NCBI RefSeq assembly: GCF_013407855.1
Contig: NZ_JACBZH010000001.1
Location: 3,286,001 to 3,350,000 of the forward strand
DNA from: Actinopolymorpha rutila
Lineage (GTDB): Bacteria > Actinomycetota > Actinomycetes > Propionibacteriales > Actinopolymorphaceae
DNA: 64,000 nucleotides
Reading direction: 5' to 3'
In this document: positions 43,126 through 52,944 of the stretch, piece after piece
Position numbering within the stretch: the first letter of the stretch is position 1
How the letters are laid out: each line of letters opens with the position of its first letter
Position numbers and translations under genes: made by a program
The notes under the pieces: model-generated
Seen by the model: the letters and a program-made list of their open reading frames with translations, nothing else
The model's database searches: none
Told to the model about the DNA's origin: nothing

Positions 43126-44844
43126 GTGAACGTGAGTGCGGTGAGGGCCGGTACAACCCTCGGGCGTTACCGCCTCGAGGAGCTGCTGAGTCGCGGCGGC
43201 ATGGGCGAGGTGTGGCGGGCACACGACTCCACCCTGGGCCGGCCGGTCGCGGTCAAACTGCTTCATGCGGGCGTCACCGAGGCCGGTGACCGGGAGCGCT
43301 TCGTGCGCGAGGCGCGGGCCGCCGCCCAGCTCAGTCACCGCAACGTCGTCGCGGTCTTCGACGTCGGTGAGTGGTCGGGCCGCCCGTTCCTGGTGATGGA
43401 GCTGCTGGACGGACGCACTCTCGCCGCCATCCTGGCCGAACGCGGCCCGCTGCCCCCCGACGACGTACGCGACCTCGGCGCCCAGGCGGCCGCCGGGCTG
43501 CACGCGGCGCACCAGGCCGGGGTGGTCCACCGCGACGTGAAGCCGAGCAATCTCGTCCGCACCCAGGACGGCTCACTGAAGGTCGTCGACTTCGGCATCG
43601 CCCGGGTGCTCGACGAGGCCTCCACCCGGCTGACCCGCACCGGGACCATCGTCGGCACCGCCTCCTACCTCGCCCCCGAGCAGGTACGCGGCCGGTCCGC
43701 CGACGCCCGCAGCGACCTGTACGCCCTGGGCTGCGTGCTCTACCAGCTGCTGACCGGCCGGACGCCGTTCGTCGGTGGTTCGACGGAGGTGGTGTACGGC
43801 CACCTGCACAACGCGCCCACGACCCCGTCCCGGCTCCGCCCGGGCGTTCCCGAGGACCTGGACGAACTGGTGCTCGGCCTGCTGGCCAAGGAGCCCGCCG
43901 ACCGTCCGGCCGACGCGGCCGCGGTCCGGGCCGCGCTGCTGGCCACGCCCTCGAACTCGACCGGGTCGCCCCGATGGGCCGAGCCGGACCCCGCGGAGGC
44001 GGCGACCGCGCTGACGCCGGCGATGGCCGCGGCCGCCGGGCCGCTGTGGGCCTCGGCCGCGCAGTCCGGCGTCGAAGCACCCATCGGACCGCCCGGCGTA
44101 TCCGACCACGCCACCCGGACGTTCGCCGTCCCCGACCTGGGGCACGACGCCGCCGCCGATGGGCTGGACGCCGGCCCGCGGGACACCGGCGGTGGAGGAG
44201 ACGCCAGGTCGGTACGCCCCGCCGCGCGGCCTCGTCCCCGGTCGGGCGACCTCGCGGTCCTGGTGGTCGCCGCCGCGCTCGCCGTGGCGTTGCTCGGCGC
44301 GTCGTTGTGGGTCTGGAAGAACACCGCGCACTCCGGTGACGCCCCGGTCGCGAGCGGCCGGAAACCCGCGCCGTCGGCCACCGCACATCGCAGCCCGAAG
44401 CCGAGCCCGCAGCAGACGAAGAAGGCCACGTCCGCGCCACGCTCCAGCGCCCGGGTGTCCGACTCCGGCAACTCCGGGGACGCCAACACTCCCGCCGTCG
44501 GCTCGCCGGCCTGGCTGAACCGCCTCGACGCGGCGCTGGCGTTCCTGTCCTCGACCGGGCGGATCGAGCCCAAGGTCGCGGACCGGCTGGGCGAGTCGGT
44601 GGACAAGGCCCGGGAGGCGTACGCCGACGGTGACGCCGAGAAGGCCCGCGAGCGAATGCAGAAACTGCGCCAGGACTTCGCGGAGGCCTACCGCAAGAAT
44701 GACCTCCCGGCGGGCGGGACGCTGGGCAGCATCCTCGGTTCCGGCCTGCAGGGTGAACAGGTACCGTCCGACGGGAACGCGAACCAGAACGCCGACGGCC
44801 GGGGCAACAACGGGAACGGCAAGGGTCACGGCAACAACCACTGA
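43126..44844 (+). CDS. Receptor-type Ser/Thr protein kinase with extracellular FIMAH-like domain
   Basis: 572 residues from GTG 43126 (GAGGA 5 nt upstream). The PknB-type kinase domain covers about residues 13-275: Gly loop SRGGMGEVWRA, Lys44 in VAVKLL, HRDVKPSNL, VDFGIAR, GTASYLAPEQV. A linker of about 100 residues leads to one membrane helix near 380-400 (LAVLVVAAALAVALLGASLWVW). Outside is a Ser/Pro/Lys-rich stalk, then a helical module (about 465-530, AWLNRLDAALAFLSSTGRIEPKV...) similar to FIMAH domains, and an Asn/Gly-rich tail. There are no PASTA repeats, so the signal sensed differs from PknB. The target is unknown. Confidence 0.9.
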   Translation: MNVSAVRAGTTLGRYRLEELLSRGGMGEVWRAHDSTLGRPVAVKLLHAGVTEAGDRERFVREARAAAQLSHRNVVAVFDVGEWSGRPFLVMELLDGRTLAAILAERGPLPPDDVRDLGAQAAAGLHAAHQAGVVHRDVKPSNLVRTQDGSLKVVDFGIARVLDEASTRLTRTGTIVGTASYLAPEQVRGRSADARSDLYALGCVLYQLLTGRTPFVGGSTEVVYGHLHNAPTTPSRLRPGVPEDLDELVLGLLAKEPADRPADAAAVRAALLATPSNSTGSPRWAEPDPAEAATALTPAMAAAAGPLWASAAQSGVEAPIGPPGVSDHATRTFAVPDLGHDAAADGLDAGPRDTGGGGDARSVRPAARPRPRSGDLAVLVVAAALAVALLGASLWVWKNTAHSGDAPVASGRKPAPSATAHRSPKPSPQQTKKATSAPRSSARVSDSGNSGDANTPAVGSPAWLNRLDAALAFLSSTGRIEPKVADRLGESVDKAREAYADGDAEKARERMQKLRQDFAEAYRKNDLPAGGTLGSILGSGLQGEQVPSDGNANQNADGRGNNGNGKGHGNNH

Positions 44845-44880
44845 GGTGCCGCGGCCGGCCCGCGGCGAGAGGGGACCCAG

Positions 44881-45618
44881 ATGAGCGTCGTCCGATGGCA
44901 GGCACAGACCCGGGACCAGCTGACCGCGTTGCTGCCCGAGGCGGTGGTCGTACTCCCCATCGGCGCGACCGAGCAACACGGCCCGCACCTGGCGACCGGC
45001 ACCGACGCGCTGCTGGCCGAGACCGCGGCCACCCGGGCGGTCGAGTTGGCCGCCGCGTCCGCGTCGCGCACCCTCGTCCTCGCCCCGACCCTGCCGATCG
45101 GTGCCTCCGACCACCACCTGCCGTTCGGGGGCACGCTGTCCCTGCGGCCGGAGACGCTGCTCGCCCTGCTCCTGGACGTGGCCCGCTCGGTCGCCGACTG
45201 TGGCGGCCGCCGGCTGGTCATCGTCAACGGCCACGGCGGAAATCGCGGCATCTGCTCGGCCGCGGCCGCCGCCGCGTCCGTCCGGTCGCCGATCACCGTG
45301 GGCTACCTCGACTACTGGGACGGTGCCGCGGGCGCCGATCTCGGCGGTACGCCGCTGCCCGGGCACGCCGGTGGGTTCGAGACCTCCCTGGTGCTGGCCG
45401 TCGACCCCGAGCTGGTCGACGAACGTGCGCCCCGTACGCACGTACCCACCATCCCGGCAGTGCCCGGGGTGGAGATCCAGCGGCAGGCGTCCTGGCACGA
45501 GCAGGACGGCTACACCGACGACCCGGCCAAGGCCGACGCCGCCCAGGGCCGGGAGTGGCTGGACCACCTGGTCCGCAGGCTGGCCGGCCAGCTGGTCGAC
45601 CTGGCCGCCTCGATCTAG
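44881..45618 (+). CDS. Creatininase family protein
   Basis: 245 residues. ATG 44881, 36 nt after the kinase stop. Metal-binding motifs of the creatininase fold are all present: LPIGATEQHGPHL with the following Asp (TDAL), NGHGGNRG, and GHAGGFETSL. The family includes creatinine amidohydrolase, FAPy-deformylase and the mycofactocin-associated MftE. No mycofactocin genes are near, so this is a generic metal-dependent amidohydrolase of unknown substrate. It is followed by a hexanucleotide repeat and a hairpin. Confidence 0.87.
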   Translation: MSVVRWQAQTRDQLTALLPEAVVVLPIGATEQHGPHLATGTDALLAETAATRAVELAAASASRTLVLAPTLPIGASDHHLPFGGTLSLRPETLLALLLDVARSVADCGGRRLVIVNGHGGNRGICSAAAAAASVRSPITVGYLDYWDGAAGADLGGTPLPGHAGGFETSLVLAVDPELVDERAPRTHVPTIPAVPGVEIQRQASWHEQDGYTDDPAKADAAQGREWLDHLVRRLAGQLVDLAASI

Positions 45619-45625
45619 TTCGCAT

Positions 45626-45652
45626 CCCAGACCCAGACCCAGACCCAGACCC
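45626..45652. repeat. CCCAGA hexanucleotide microsatellite (4 units)
   Basis: Four tandem CCCAGA units plus a partial CCC lie 8 nt after the creatininase stop, upstream of the MerR promoter. A slippage-prone repeat in this position could vary in length between strains. Confidence 0.85.
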
Positions 45653-45659
45653 GCACCTG

Positions 45660-45687
45660 CGCCGCGACGGTTGACCTTGTCGCGGCG
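45660..45687 (+). terminator. Hairpin after creatininase gene
   Basis: CGCCGCGAC and GTCGCGGCG form a 9-bp perfect stem around a 10-nt loop, 41 nt after the creatininase stop. It overlaps the putative MerR operator, so terminator and operator functions may share the DNA. Confidence 0.45.
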
Positions 45688-45693
45688 TCAACC
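45669..45693. promoter_or_regulatory. Candidate MerR operator GGTTGAC-N11-GTCAACC
   Basis: A perfect 7-11-7 inverted repeat 14 nt before the MerR start codon. MerR-family regulators bind dyads inside their own promoter spacer; TTGACC could itself be the -35 box. Autoregulation is inferred. Confidence 0.5.
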
Positions 45694-45707
45694 TGTGCAA
45701 TGGGTGC

Positions 45708-46466
45708 ATGCGAATCGGGGAACTCGCCACCCTCGTCGGGGTGTCCACACGTACCGTCCGGCACTACCACCACCAGGGGCTGCTGCCCGAGCCCGAACGC
45801 CTGGCCAACGGCTACCGGGAGTACCGCCTGCGGGACGCCGTCGTCCTCGCCCGCGTACGCCGGCTGACCGAGCTCGGGCTGTCCCTGGACGAGATCCGCG
45901 ACGTGCTCGCCGACGAGCGGGGCCGGGACCTGCGCGAGGTGCTGGCCGAACTCGACGCCGACCTGGCCAGGCAACAGGAGGCGATCGGCGCCCGCAGGGC
46001 CCGGCTCGCCGTGCTGCTGGCCCAGGGCGAGCTGGATCCGGACTCCACCGTTTCCCCCGAGCTGGCGGCCGTCCTGCGGGACCTCCCCACCGAGGGGTCG
46101 GCGTTCGGGCAGTTCGACCGTGACCTGCTCACGGTCTTCGACGCGGGTGCGGACCCGGCCGACCGGGCGTGGTTCGCCGAGCTGTTCCGGGGCCTTCCGG
46201 AGGAGACCGGCGGCGGTGGAGCGCGCGACATCTACCGCAAGCTGGACGAGCTGGCAGGTGCCGAGCCGGTGGACCCGCGCGTCGGCGCGCTCGCCGACGA
46301 GCTGGCCGCCTACCTGCCGGCGGAGATTGCCTCGGCGATGGTCGGGAGCGTCGAGGATCCCGAGACCGGTCGGTGGCTCGCGACGATGACCCGGGAGTTG
46401 TCCGCGGCCCAGACCGAGGTCTTCCGGGCGCTGGTGACCAGGCTTCGGGAGCGCGGACCATGCTGA
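45708..46466 (+). CDS. MerR family transcriptional regulator
   Basis: 252 residues. The N-terminal MerR winged helix is clear (MRIGELATLVGVSTRTVRHYHHQGLLPEPERLANGYREY), followed by the dimerisation helix (residues about 80-115). The effector half (120-252) is alpha-helical and lacks the Cys clusters of metal or redox sensors, so it probably binds an organic ligand or a partner protein. It overlaps the next gene by 7 nt, indicating coupled expression with that membrane protein. Confidence 0.9.
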   Translation: MRIGELATLVGVSTRTVRHYHHQGLLPEPERLANGYREYRLRDAVVLARVRRLTELGLSLDEIRDVLADERGRDLREVLAELDADLARQQEAIGARRARLAVLLAQGELDPDSTVSPELAAVLRDLPTEGSAFGQFDRDLLTVFDAGADPADRAWFAELFRGLPEETGGGGARDIYRKLDELAGAEPVDPRVGALADELAAYLPAEIASAMVGSVEDPETGRWLATMTRELSAAQTEVFRALVTRLRERGPC

Positions 46467-47119
46467 GCGCCGTCCGGTCGGCGATCCCGGTGCCGGTACG
46501 CCGGCTGATGGGCTTCGACCTGCGGGGCATGGTCAGCATCGCGCTGTGGATCGCGCGCCGCCGCCACGGCGTACCCACTGGTGCCGTCGCGGTCTCCTAC
46601 GCCCGCGCGCAGACGCCGGTGACGGCGCTGTTCCTGTTCTTCATGGTGGTCGAGTTGTTCGCGCTGGAGGTCGTGTTGCGGGCGCTGCACGCGCCGGTGG
46701 TCCTGCGTACGGTGATCCTGCTGGTCGACGCCTACACCGTCGTGGCCGTGCTGGCGATGCTCGCCGCGGCGATCACCCGGCCGCACGTGGTCACCCCGGA
46801 GGAGGTACGCGTTCGGTACGGCGCGTTCTTCGACCTGCGGGTGCCGCGGGACCGGATCGCCGATGTACGCCGGGTCGGCAACCACAACGAACGCGGCATG
46901 GTCACGGTGGTCGACGACCGTCTCGCGGTGGCGGTCTCCTCCCAGACCAACCTCGTCCTCGACCTGACCGAACCCGTCACCGTCGTCCGACCGCTCGGCC
47001 GGCAGGCGCGGGTACGCACGGTCCGCTTCTTCGCCGACGACCCGGCGGCCGCGCACGCCGCCCTGCGCCCGGCCACCGAACCGGCTCAGGGCCGTCAGTG
47101 CCGTCAGGGCCGCCGGTAG
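46460..47119 (+). CDS. Membrane protein with two N-terminal helices and PH-like C-terminal part
   Basis: 219 residues; ATG 46460 lies inside the MerR gene. Two adjacent membrane helices (about residues 52-75 and 80-103; VTALFLFFMVVELFALEVVL, VILLVDAYTVVAVLAMLAAA) precede a soluble beta-rich domain (EEVRVRYGAFFDLRVPRDRIADVRRV, MVTVVDDRLAVAVS) that looks like a bacterial PH-type module. I do not recognise a characterised family. Coupling to MerR suggests it is its target or its sensor partner. The 3' end overlaps the convergent GH16 gene by 16 nt. Confidence 0.75.
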   Translation: MLSAVRSAIPVPVRRLMGFDLRGMVSIALWIARRRHGVPTGAVAVSYARAQTPVTALFLFFMVVELFALEVVLRALHAPVVLRTVILLVDAYTVVAVLAMLAAAITRPHVVTPEEVRVRYGAFFDLRVPRDRIADVRRVGNHNERGMVTVVDDRLAVAVSSQTNLVLDLTEPVTVVRPLGRQARVRTVRFFADDPAAAHAALRPATEPAQGRQCRQGRR

Positions 47120-48003
47120 ACGCGCACGTAGTCGACGTCGAAGCTGTTCGGGAACACCGTGCCGGCGTCGGGCGGGCCACCGCGGTCGGCGTTCATCCAC
47201 ACGCCGCTGTTCATGACGACGTACATCGGCTTGTCCGGCACGAAGTCACCCTCGAACGCCGCGGTGACCCGCCCGTCCACGTAGAACGTCGCGCGCCGCG
47301 GCTCCCAGCGCAGGGCGTACGTGTGCCAGCCGGTCGTCGGTGCGGCGTCGTAGGTCCAGTGGCCGTCCCACCGCACGTTCGGCCAGGCACCCGAGGCGAT
47401 GCCCTGGAACATCCCGTCGATGCCGCCGAACCACTCGGCCACGTCGAACTCCGGCGGCCAGGTGCGGTCCTGGGGAACCAGCCAGAACGCCGGCCACAGC
47501 CCGCGACCGGCGGGGTAGCGCGCGCAGATCTCCCAGTAGCCGTACGCCTGGGCGAACTTGTCGTGGGAGGAGACGAAGCCCTCGGAGTAGGCGTACGTGC
47601 CGGGCGGGTCGTCGCCGACCACGGGCTCGTCGTCGGTGATCAGGTGCAGCCGGCCCTGGCCGAGCACGATGTTGGCGTCCAGCGCGTAGCTGCCGTAGGA
47701 GCTGTTGTGGTAGTGCCCGCCGGCCCGGCCGGGGAAGTCCATCACGGTGTTCCACTTCGCCCGATCGAGGGTCGGCGCGCCGAACTCGTCGTGCCACGCC
47801 AGCGGCCACCGCGGTGCGGCGGGGTGCTCGCGGGTGCACGTACGCGCCGCATCCGTGCTCGTCGTCTTCGTGGTCGTCGTGCTCGCGGTCGTGCTCGCGG
47901 TGGTCGCTCCGGCGGCGGTGCCGGTGCCCGCCAGGATCGGCGCGAGGACGAGACATCCGGCCGCCGCGAGGAGGGCGGCGGGCCTGGCCGGTCGGTTGCG
48001 CAT
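47104..48003 (-). CDS. Secreted glycoside hydrolase family 16 protein
   Basis: 299 residues from the ATG at 48003 (GGAGGT upstream). A signal peptide (about residues 1-33, Ala-rich with a Cys) and a Thr/Ser-rich linker precede the GH16 beta-jelly-roll (about 65-299). The catalytic motif ExDxxE reads EFDVAE (Glu185, Asp187, Glu190), with WPAFWL just before it. GH16 enzymes cut beta-1,3 or mixed-linkage glucans, or galactans; the exact glucan is unknown. The Cys in AAAGCLVL is not in a clean lipobox, so the protein is probably secreted freely. Confidence 0.9.
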   Translation of the reverse strand: MRNRPARPAALLAAAGCLVLAPILAGTGTAAGATTASTTASTTTTKTTSTDAARTCTREHPAAPRWPLAWHDEFGAPTLDRAKWNTVMDFPGRAGGHYHNSSYGSYALDANIVLGQGRLHLITDDEPVVGDDPPGTYAYSEGFVSSHDKFAQAYGYWEICARYPAGRGLWPAFWLVPQDRTWPPEFDVAEWFGGIDGMFQGIASGAWPNVRWDGHWTYDAAPTTGWHTYALRWEPRRATFYVDGRVTAAFEGDFVPDKPMYVVMNSGVWMNADRGGPPDAGTVFPNSFDVDYVRVYRRP

Positions 48004-48182
48004 CGACACCTCCGGTGTCCGTCGTACGGAAGCCGTCGTGATCTCGGTGTCGCCGAGTGAAGTCGGGTCCGCCCGCGCGGTCAACGCCGCTGACCGACAG
48101 CGGCAGGAGTCGGTCTGATCATGGTTTGTGTACGTCTGGCCCGGGCAGGCTGGCAGCGGACGTTCACGACTGGGAGGCCGCC

Positions 48183-50675
48183 ATGACCGCCGGAACGGCC
48201 GCGACGGACACCGCCGGCCCCGCGGGCACGGGTACGACCGGGCCGACAGTGCTGGACGACGCCGAGCTGGCGCTGATCGACGCCTACTGGCGGGCCGCCA
48301 ACTATCTGTCCGTCGGCCAGATCTACCTGCTCGACAACCCGCTGCTGCGCCGGCCGCTGGAACCCGCCGACATCAAGCCCAGGCTGCTCGGGCACTGGGG
48401 CACCACGCCCGGCCTCAACCTGGTCTACGCGCACCTGAACCGGCTGATCCGCGCCCACGACGTGTCCGCGATGTTCGTCACCGGGCCCGGCCACGGCGGC
48501 CCCGGCCTGATCGCCAACACCTACCTCGAGGGCACCTACAGCGAGGTCTACCCGCACATCAGCCAGAACGCCGTAGGTATGCGCCGGCTGTTCAGGCAGT
48601 TCTCGTTCCCGGGCGGGGTGCCGAGCCACGTCGCGCCGGAGACGCCGGGATCGATCAACGAGGGCGGCGAGCTCGGCTACTCCCTGGTGCACGCGTACGG
48701 CGCGGCGTTCGACAATCCCGACCTGCTGGTCTGCTGCGTCGTCGGCGACGGCGAGGCGGAGACGGGCGCGCTGGCCACGAGCTGGCACTCGAACAAGTTC
48801 CTCGACCCGCGGCACGACGGTGCGGTGCTGCCGGTCCTGCACCTGAACGGCTACAAGATCGCCAACCCGACGGTGCTGGCCCGGATCCCCGAGCGCGACC
48901 TGTGCAGTCTGCTGGAGGGGTACGGCTACCGCCCGCTGGTCGTCGCCGGCGACGACCCGGCATCGGTGCACCGGAAGCTGGCCGCGGCGATGGAGACCGC
49001 CTACGACGGGATCCGGACGATCCAGGAGGCGGCGCGTTCGGGCCGGGCGCCGGCGACAGGTGACGGCGAGCAGCCGCGGTGGCCGATGATCGTCCTGCGT
49101 ACTCCCAAGGGATGGACGGGTCCGCGCGAGGTCGACGGGATCCGGATCGAGGGGACGTTCCGGGCGCACCAGGTCCCGTTGAGCGAGGTACGTACCAACC
49201 CCGCCCACCTCGAGCTGCTCGCCGAGTGGATGCGCAGCTACCGCCCGGAGGAGCTCTTCGACGCCGACGGCCGGCTGCGGCCCGAGCTGGCCGCCCTCGC
49301 GCCCACCGGCACCCGGCGGATGGGGGCCAACCCGCACGCCAACGGCGGCCTGCTCCTGAAGGGCCTGGACCTGCCGGACTTCGCGGCGTACGGCGTGGAC
49401 GTGCCCGCGCCCGGCGCCACCACCAGTGAACCGACGAGGGTGCTCGGCACCTGGCTGCGCGACGTGATCCGCGACAACCCCACGACGTTCCGGATCTTCG
49501 GGCCGGACGAGACCGCGTCCAACCGGCTGTCGGCGGTGTTCGAGGCGACCGACCGTGCGTGGGACGCCGTGGTCGAGCCCGGCGACGACCACCTCGCCCC
49601 CGACGGGCGGGTGATGGAGGTGCTGTCGGAGCACCTGTGCCAGGGCTGGCTGGAGGGCTACCTGCTCACCGGGCGGCACGGGCTGTTCAACTGCTACGAG
49701 GCGTTCATCCACATCGTCGACTCGATGGTCAACCAGCACGCCAAGTGGCTGAAGGTGACCCGGCAGATCCCGTGGCGGGCGCCGATCGCCTCGCTCAACT
49801 ACCTGCTTTCCTCCCACGTCTGGCGCCAGGACCACAACGGCTTCTCCCACCAGGACCCGGGGTTCCTCGACCACGTCGTGACCAAGAAGGCCGAGATCGT
49901 GCGGATCTACCTGCCGCCGGACACCAACACGCTGCTGTCGGTGTACGACCACTGTCTTCGCAGCCGCGACTACATCAACGTCGTGGTGGCCGGCAAGAAC
50001 CCCGCACCCAACTGGCTGTCGATGCCGGCCGCGGTCGCCCACTGCACCCGCGGCATCGGGATCTGGGAGTGGGCGAGCAACGACCACGGTGAGGTGCCCG
50101 ACGTGGTGCTCGGCTGCGCCGGCGACGTACCCACGCTGGAGACTCTGGCCGCGGTGGACCTGTTGCGCCGGCACCTGCCCGAGCTGAAGGTCCGGGTCGT
50201 CAACGTGGTCGACCTGATGCGGCTGCAGCCCGCGTCGGAGCACCCGCACGGCCTGCCCGACCGGGAGTTCGACGCGCTGTTCACCACCGACCGGCCGGTG
50301 ATCTTCGCGTTCCACGGCTACCCGCTGCTGATCCACCGGCTGACGTACCGCCGGACCAACCACCACAGCTTCCACGTCCGCGGCTACAAGGAGGAGGGGA
50401 CCACCACCACGCCGTTCGACATGGTGATGCTGAACGACCTGGACCGCTACCACCTGGTCATCGACGTGATCGACCGGGTGCCGGGACTCGCGGTCCGGGC
50501 GGCGGGGCTGCGCCAGCAGATGGTGGACGCCCGGCTGTGGGCCCGGCGCTACACCCGGGACAACGGCGAGGACATGCCCGAGGTCAGTGACTGGACCTGG
50601 CCCGGCGGCCACCCGGCCGAGCCGGCGGACTCAGGTCACGCACCGGCCCCGGCCCGGGCACCGGAGCGTGCGTGA
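48183..50675 (+). CDS. xfp: Phosphoketolase (xylulose 5-phosphate / fructose 6-phosphate)
   Basis: 830 residues; ATG 48183 follows a GGGAGG site. Family motifs are GPGHGGPG (ThDP pyrophosphate contact), [26 protein letters not shown] (ThDP-Mg motif), [11 protein letters not shown] and a C-terminal transketolase-like domain. The enzyme phosphorolytically splits xylulose 5-phosphate (or fructose 6-phosphate) into acetyl phosphate and an aldose phosphate. The acetate kinase gene overlaps its stop, forming a two-step route from pentose phosphates to acetate and ATP. Confidence 0.95.
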   Translation: MTAGTAATDTAGPAGTGTTGPTVLDDAELALIDAYWRAANYLSVGQIYLLDNPLLRRPLEPADIKPRLLGHWGTTPGLNLVYAHLNRLIRAHDVSAMFVTGPGHGGPGLIANTYLEGTYSEVYPHISQNAVGMRRLFRQFSFPGGVPSHVAPETPGSINEGGELGYSLVHAYGAAFDNPDLLVCCVVGDGEAETGALATSWHSNKFLDPRHDGAVLPVLHLNGYKIANPTVLARIPERDLCSLLEGYGYRPLVVAGDDPASVHRKLAAAMETAYDGIRTIQEAARSGRAPATGDGEQPRWPMIVLRTPKGWTGPREVDGIRIEGTFRAHQVPLSEVRTNPAHLELLAEWMRSYRPEELFDADGRLRPELAALAPTGTRRMGANPHANGGLLLKGLDLPDFAAYGVDVPAPGATTSEPTRVLGTWLRDVIRDNPTTFRIFGPDETASNRLSAVFEATDRAWDAVVEPGDDHLAPDGRVMEVLSEHLCQGWLEGYLLTGRHGLFNCYEAFIHIVDSMVNQHAKWLKVTRQIPWRAPIASLNYLLSSHVWRQDHNGFSHQDPGFLDHVVTKKAEIVRIYLPPDTNTLLSVYDHCLRSRDYINVVVAGKNPAPNWLSMPAAVAHCTRGIGIWEWASNDHGEVPDVVLGCAGDVPTLETLAAVDLLRRHLPELKVRVVNVVDLMRLQPASEHPHGLPDREFDALFTTDRPVIFAFHGYPLLIHRLTYRRTNHHSFHVRGYKEEGTTTTPFDMVMLNDLDRYHLVIDVIDRVPGLAVRAAGLRQQMVDARLWARRYTRDNGEDMPEVSDWTWPGGHPAEPADSGHAPAPARAPERA

Positions 50676-51763
50676 TGCGGGTACTCGTGGTGAACGCCGG
50701 GTCGGCGACGCTGAAGCTGTCCCTGCTCGACGACGACAAGCTGCTGGACAGCCGGCACGTGGAGACCTCCGACACCGAGTCCGGCCGCAAGGCGCTGGCC
50801 GAGGCGCTGGAGGCGATGGAGCACCCGGACGCGGTCGGACACCGGGTGGTGCACGGCGGTCCGGCGTACACCCGTGCGGTCCGGATCGACCCCCGGGTGC
50901 GCGAGCGGCTGGGGGAGTACACCTCGCTCGCGCCGCTGCACCAGCCCGCCGCGCTCGCCGGGATCGACCTGGTGTCCGAGCAGCTCCCGGACGTGCCGGC
51001 GGTGGCCTGCTTCGACACCGCGTTCCACTCCACGCTGCCGCCCGCCGCCTCGACCTACGCGGTGCCGGCGCGGTGGCGGGAGGAGTACGGCCTGCGCAAG
51101 TACGGCTTCCACGGGCTGTCCGCCGCCTACTCCGCTCGCCGCGCCGCCGAGATGGTGGACCGCCCGGTGCAGGAGCTGCGGACGGTGGTCTGCCACCTCG
51201 GCGCCGGCGCGTCGGCGACCGCGGTCCGGGCCGGCCGCAGCGTCGACACCACGATGGGGTTCACGCCGCTGGCCGGACTGGTGATGGCCAGCCGGCCCGG
51301 CGACGTCGACCCCGGCCTGCTGGTGTGGCTGCTGCGCAACGGCGTGGTCGACACCGAGGGCCTGGACGCCGCGTTGGAACGCGAGAGCGGGCTGGTCGGC
51401 CTGGCCGGCACGCCGGACATGCGGCAGGTCGTCGAGCGGGGACAGGCGGGAGACGCGCAGGCCAATCTTGCGATCGGGGTGTACGTCCACCGGCTGCGCG
51501 GGCTGGTCGCCGCGATGACCGCGAGCCTGGGCGACCTGGACGTCCTCGTCTTCACCGGCGGCGTCGGCGAGCACGCCCCGCTGGTCCGCGCCCGCGCCGT
51601 GGAGGGTCTGGCCTTCCTCGGCCTGGCGCTGGACAACGAGGCGAACTCCCGGGCCGACGGCGACACCGACGTCACCGCGCCGACGGCCCGGGCGCGGACG
51701 CTGGTGATCGAGGCCCGGGAGGACCTCCAGATCGCCGCGGAGGTACGCCGGCTCTGCCCGTGA
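50672..51763 (+). CDS. ackA: Acetate kinase
   Basis: 363 residues from GTG 50672 in the phosphoketolase stop (ATG at 50675 is the alternative). [50 protein letters not shown] with [11 protein letters not shown], and [13 protein letters not shown] are the acetokinase signatures; the C-terminal EARED keeps the catalytic-site Glu. It is 30-40 residues shorter than the usual 400, and its motifs vary (NAGSA for [14 protein letters not shown] for TRSGDIDP). It converts acetyl phosphate and ADP to acetate and ATP. Confidence 0.92.
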   Translation: MMRVLVVNAGSATLKLSLLDDDKLLDSRHVETSDTESGRKALAEALEAMEHPDAVGHRVVHGGPAYTRAVRIDPRVRERLGEYTSLAPLHQPAALAGIDLVSEQLPDVPAVACFDTAFHSTLPPAASTYAVPARWREEYGLRKYGFHGLSAAYSARRAAEMVDRPVQELRTVVCHLGAGASATAVRAGRSVDTTMGFTPLAGLVMASRPGDVDPGLLVWLLRNGVVDTEGLDAALERESGLVGLAGTPDMRQVVERGQAGDAQANLAIGVYVHRLRGLVAAMTASLGDLDVLVFTGGVGEHAPLVRARAVEGLAFLGLALDNEANSRADGDTDVTAPTARARTLVIEAREDLQIAAEVRRLCP

Positions 51764-51768
51764 AGGTT

Positions 51769-52827
51769 TCAGCCCTTCCTGGTGGTCAACCCGGTGTACA
51801 GCGCACGCAGGTGCTGGGTCCGGTCGGAGGCGCTGAGCACGTCGGTGGAGTCGACGAACTGGTCCACCGACCCGACCAGCGGCAGCTCCCGCAGCCAGGA
51901 GTCCTCGATCCTGCTCCGGCACGCCTGCGCGAAGCCGTCCGCGTCCGGCACGCGGAAAGGCCGGCTGAAGTACGGCCGCACCCGCGGGTCCACCGGCTCG
52001 CTCACCCCGGACTCGTTGTGCCGCCGACCGAGCAGTTCGTACGCCTCGACCAGTGCCTGCTCGCGGCTCGCGAAGTCGGTGGCCGCGACGGCCCGCCGCA
52101 GCGGAGGGACGAGTTCGTCCGCCTTCGGCAGCCGTGCGAACGCGGTGCCCACCCACTTGGTGTACGGGCGGTACTCCCGGGCGAGCAGGAACGCCAGCCC
52201 CATCAGGTCGCGGACCAGCCGGGCGGCGAGCACCGCCGAGCCGAGGTCGTCACCCACCTCGGCGGTCCGGCCCACGAACGCGACCTCCTGCGCGATCCGG
52301 CCCCACTGCGCGGCCACCAGCCACCGCCACACGTCCGGCGGGTACCACGCCAGCGCCTCCCGGGTCGCCGCCAGCTCACCCGTCGGGTCGGCGTACACCG
52401 CGCCGCGAACCACCCCGAGCAGCTGCTGCTGCGGCACGGTCAGCCAGTCGAGGTTGCTCATCCCGTCCAGCGGTTGCACGCCGAGCTGCCCCTGCAACCA
52501 GTCGCGCCAGGTGAGCACGTCGACCCGGTGCTGCTCGGGCGCGTCGTCCCAGCCGAACCGGACCGGCCAGCCGCGAAACTCCGCCGGCAGCCCTTCCTCG
52601 ACCCGTCCGCGTACGGCGTCCACGTCGGTCTCGGCGACGAACACCTGCAGCCGCGGCCCCCAGCCATGGTCGGTGGAGCGGGCCGTGTCGTAGCCGAGCA
52701 CGTCCGACCCCCAGCCCAGCAGCGCGGCGGCGTGCCCGGCCGGGCGTATTAGAGGAGCCACGACCTCGGCGTAGAAGGCTGCGTTGAGTTCGAGGGAGGG
52801 AACGAAGGTGGAAGACACGAGATCCAT
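51769..52827 (-). CDS. DUF4037 nucleotidyltransferase-like protein
   Basis: 352 residues from the ATG at 52827. The segment LLGWGSDVLGYDTARSTDHGWGPRLQVFV is the nucleotidyltransferase-like metal site of the DUF4037 group; DWLTVPQQQLLGVVRGAVYAD and ETTARLVRD-like helices fill the C-terminal half. The group resembles kanamycin-nucleotidyltransferase folds, but its substrate is unknown. It is convergent with ackA, with only 5 nt between stops. Confidence 0.82.
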   Translation of the reverse strand: MDLVSSTFVPSLELNAAFYAEVVAPLIRPAGHAAALLGWGSDVLGYDTARSTDHGWGPRLQVFVAETDVDAVRGRVEEGLPAEFRGWPVRFGWDDAPEQHRVDVLTWRDWLQGQLGVQPLDGMSNLDWLTVPQQQLLGVVRGAVYADPTGELAATREALAWYPPDVWRWLVAAQWGRIAQEVAFVGRTAEVGDDLGSAVLAARLVRDLMGLAFLLAREYRPYTKWVGTAFARLPKADELVPPLRRAVAATDFASREQALVEAYELLGRRHNESGVSEPVDPRVRPYFSRPFRVPDADGFAQACRSRIEDSWLRELPLVGSVDQFVDSTDVLSASDRTQHLRALYTGLTTRKG

Positions 52828-52944
52828 CCTGGCGGTACCGGCCCGGGCGTACGCAATCGGTTTAGGGGTCTGTCGCAGGACAGACCCCGGGGGCGTGGCA
52901 GCCAGTCGATCACGCAGCCGACGGACGACACGAGGGGATCACCG

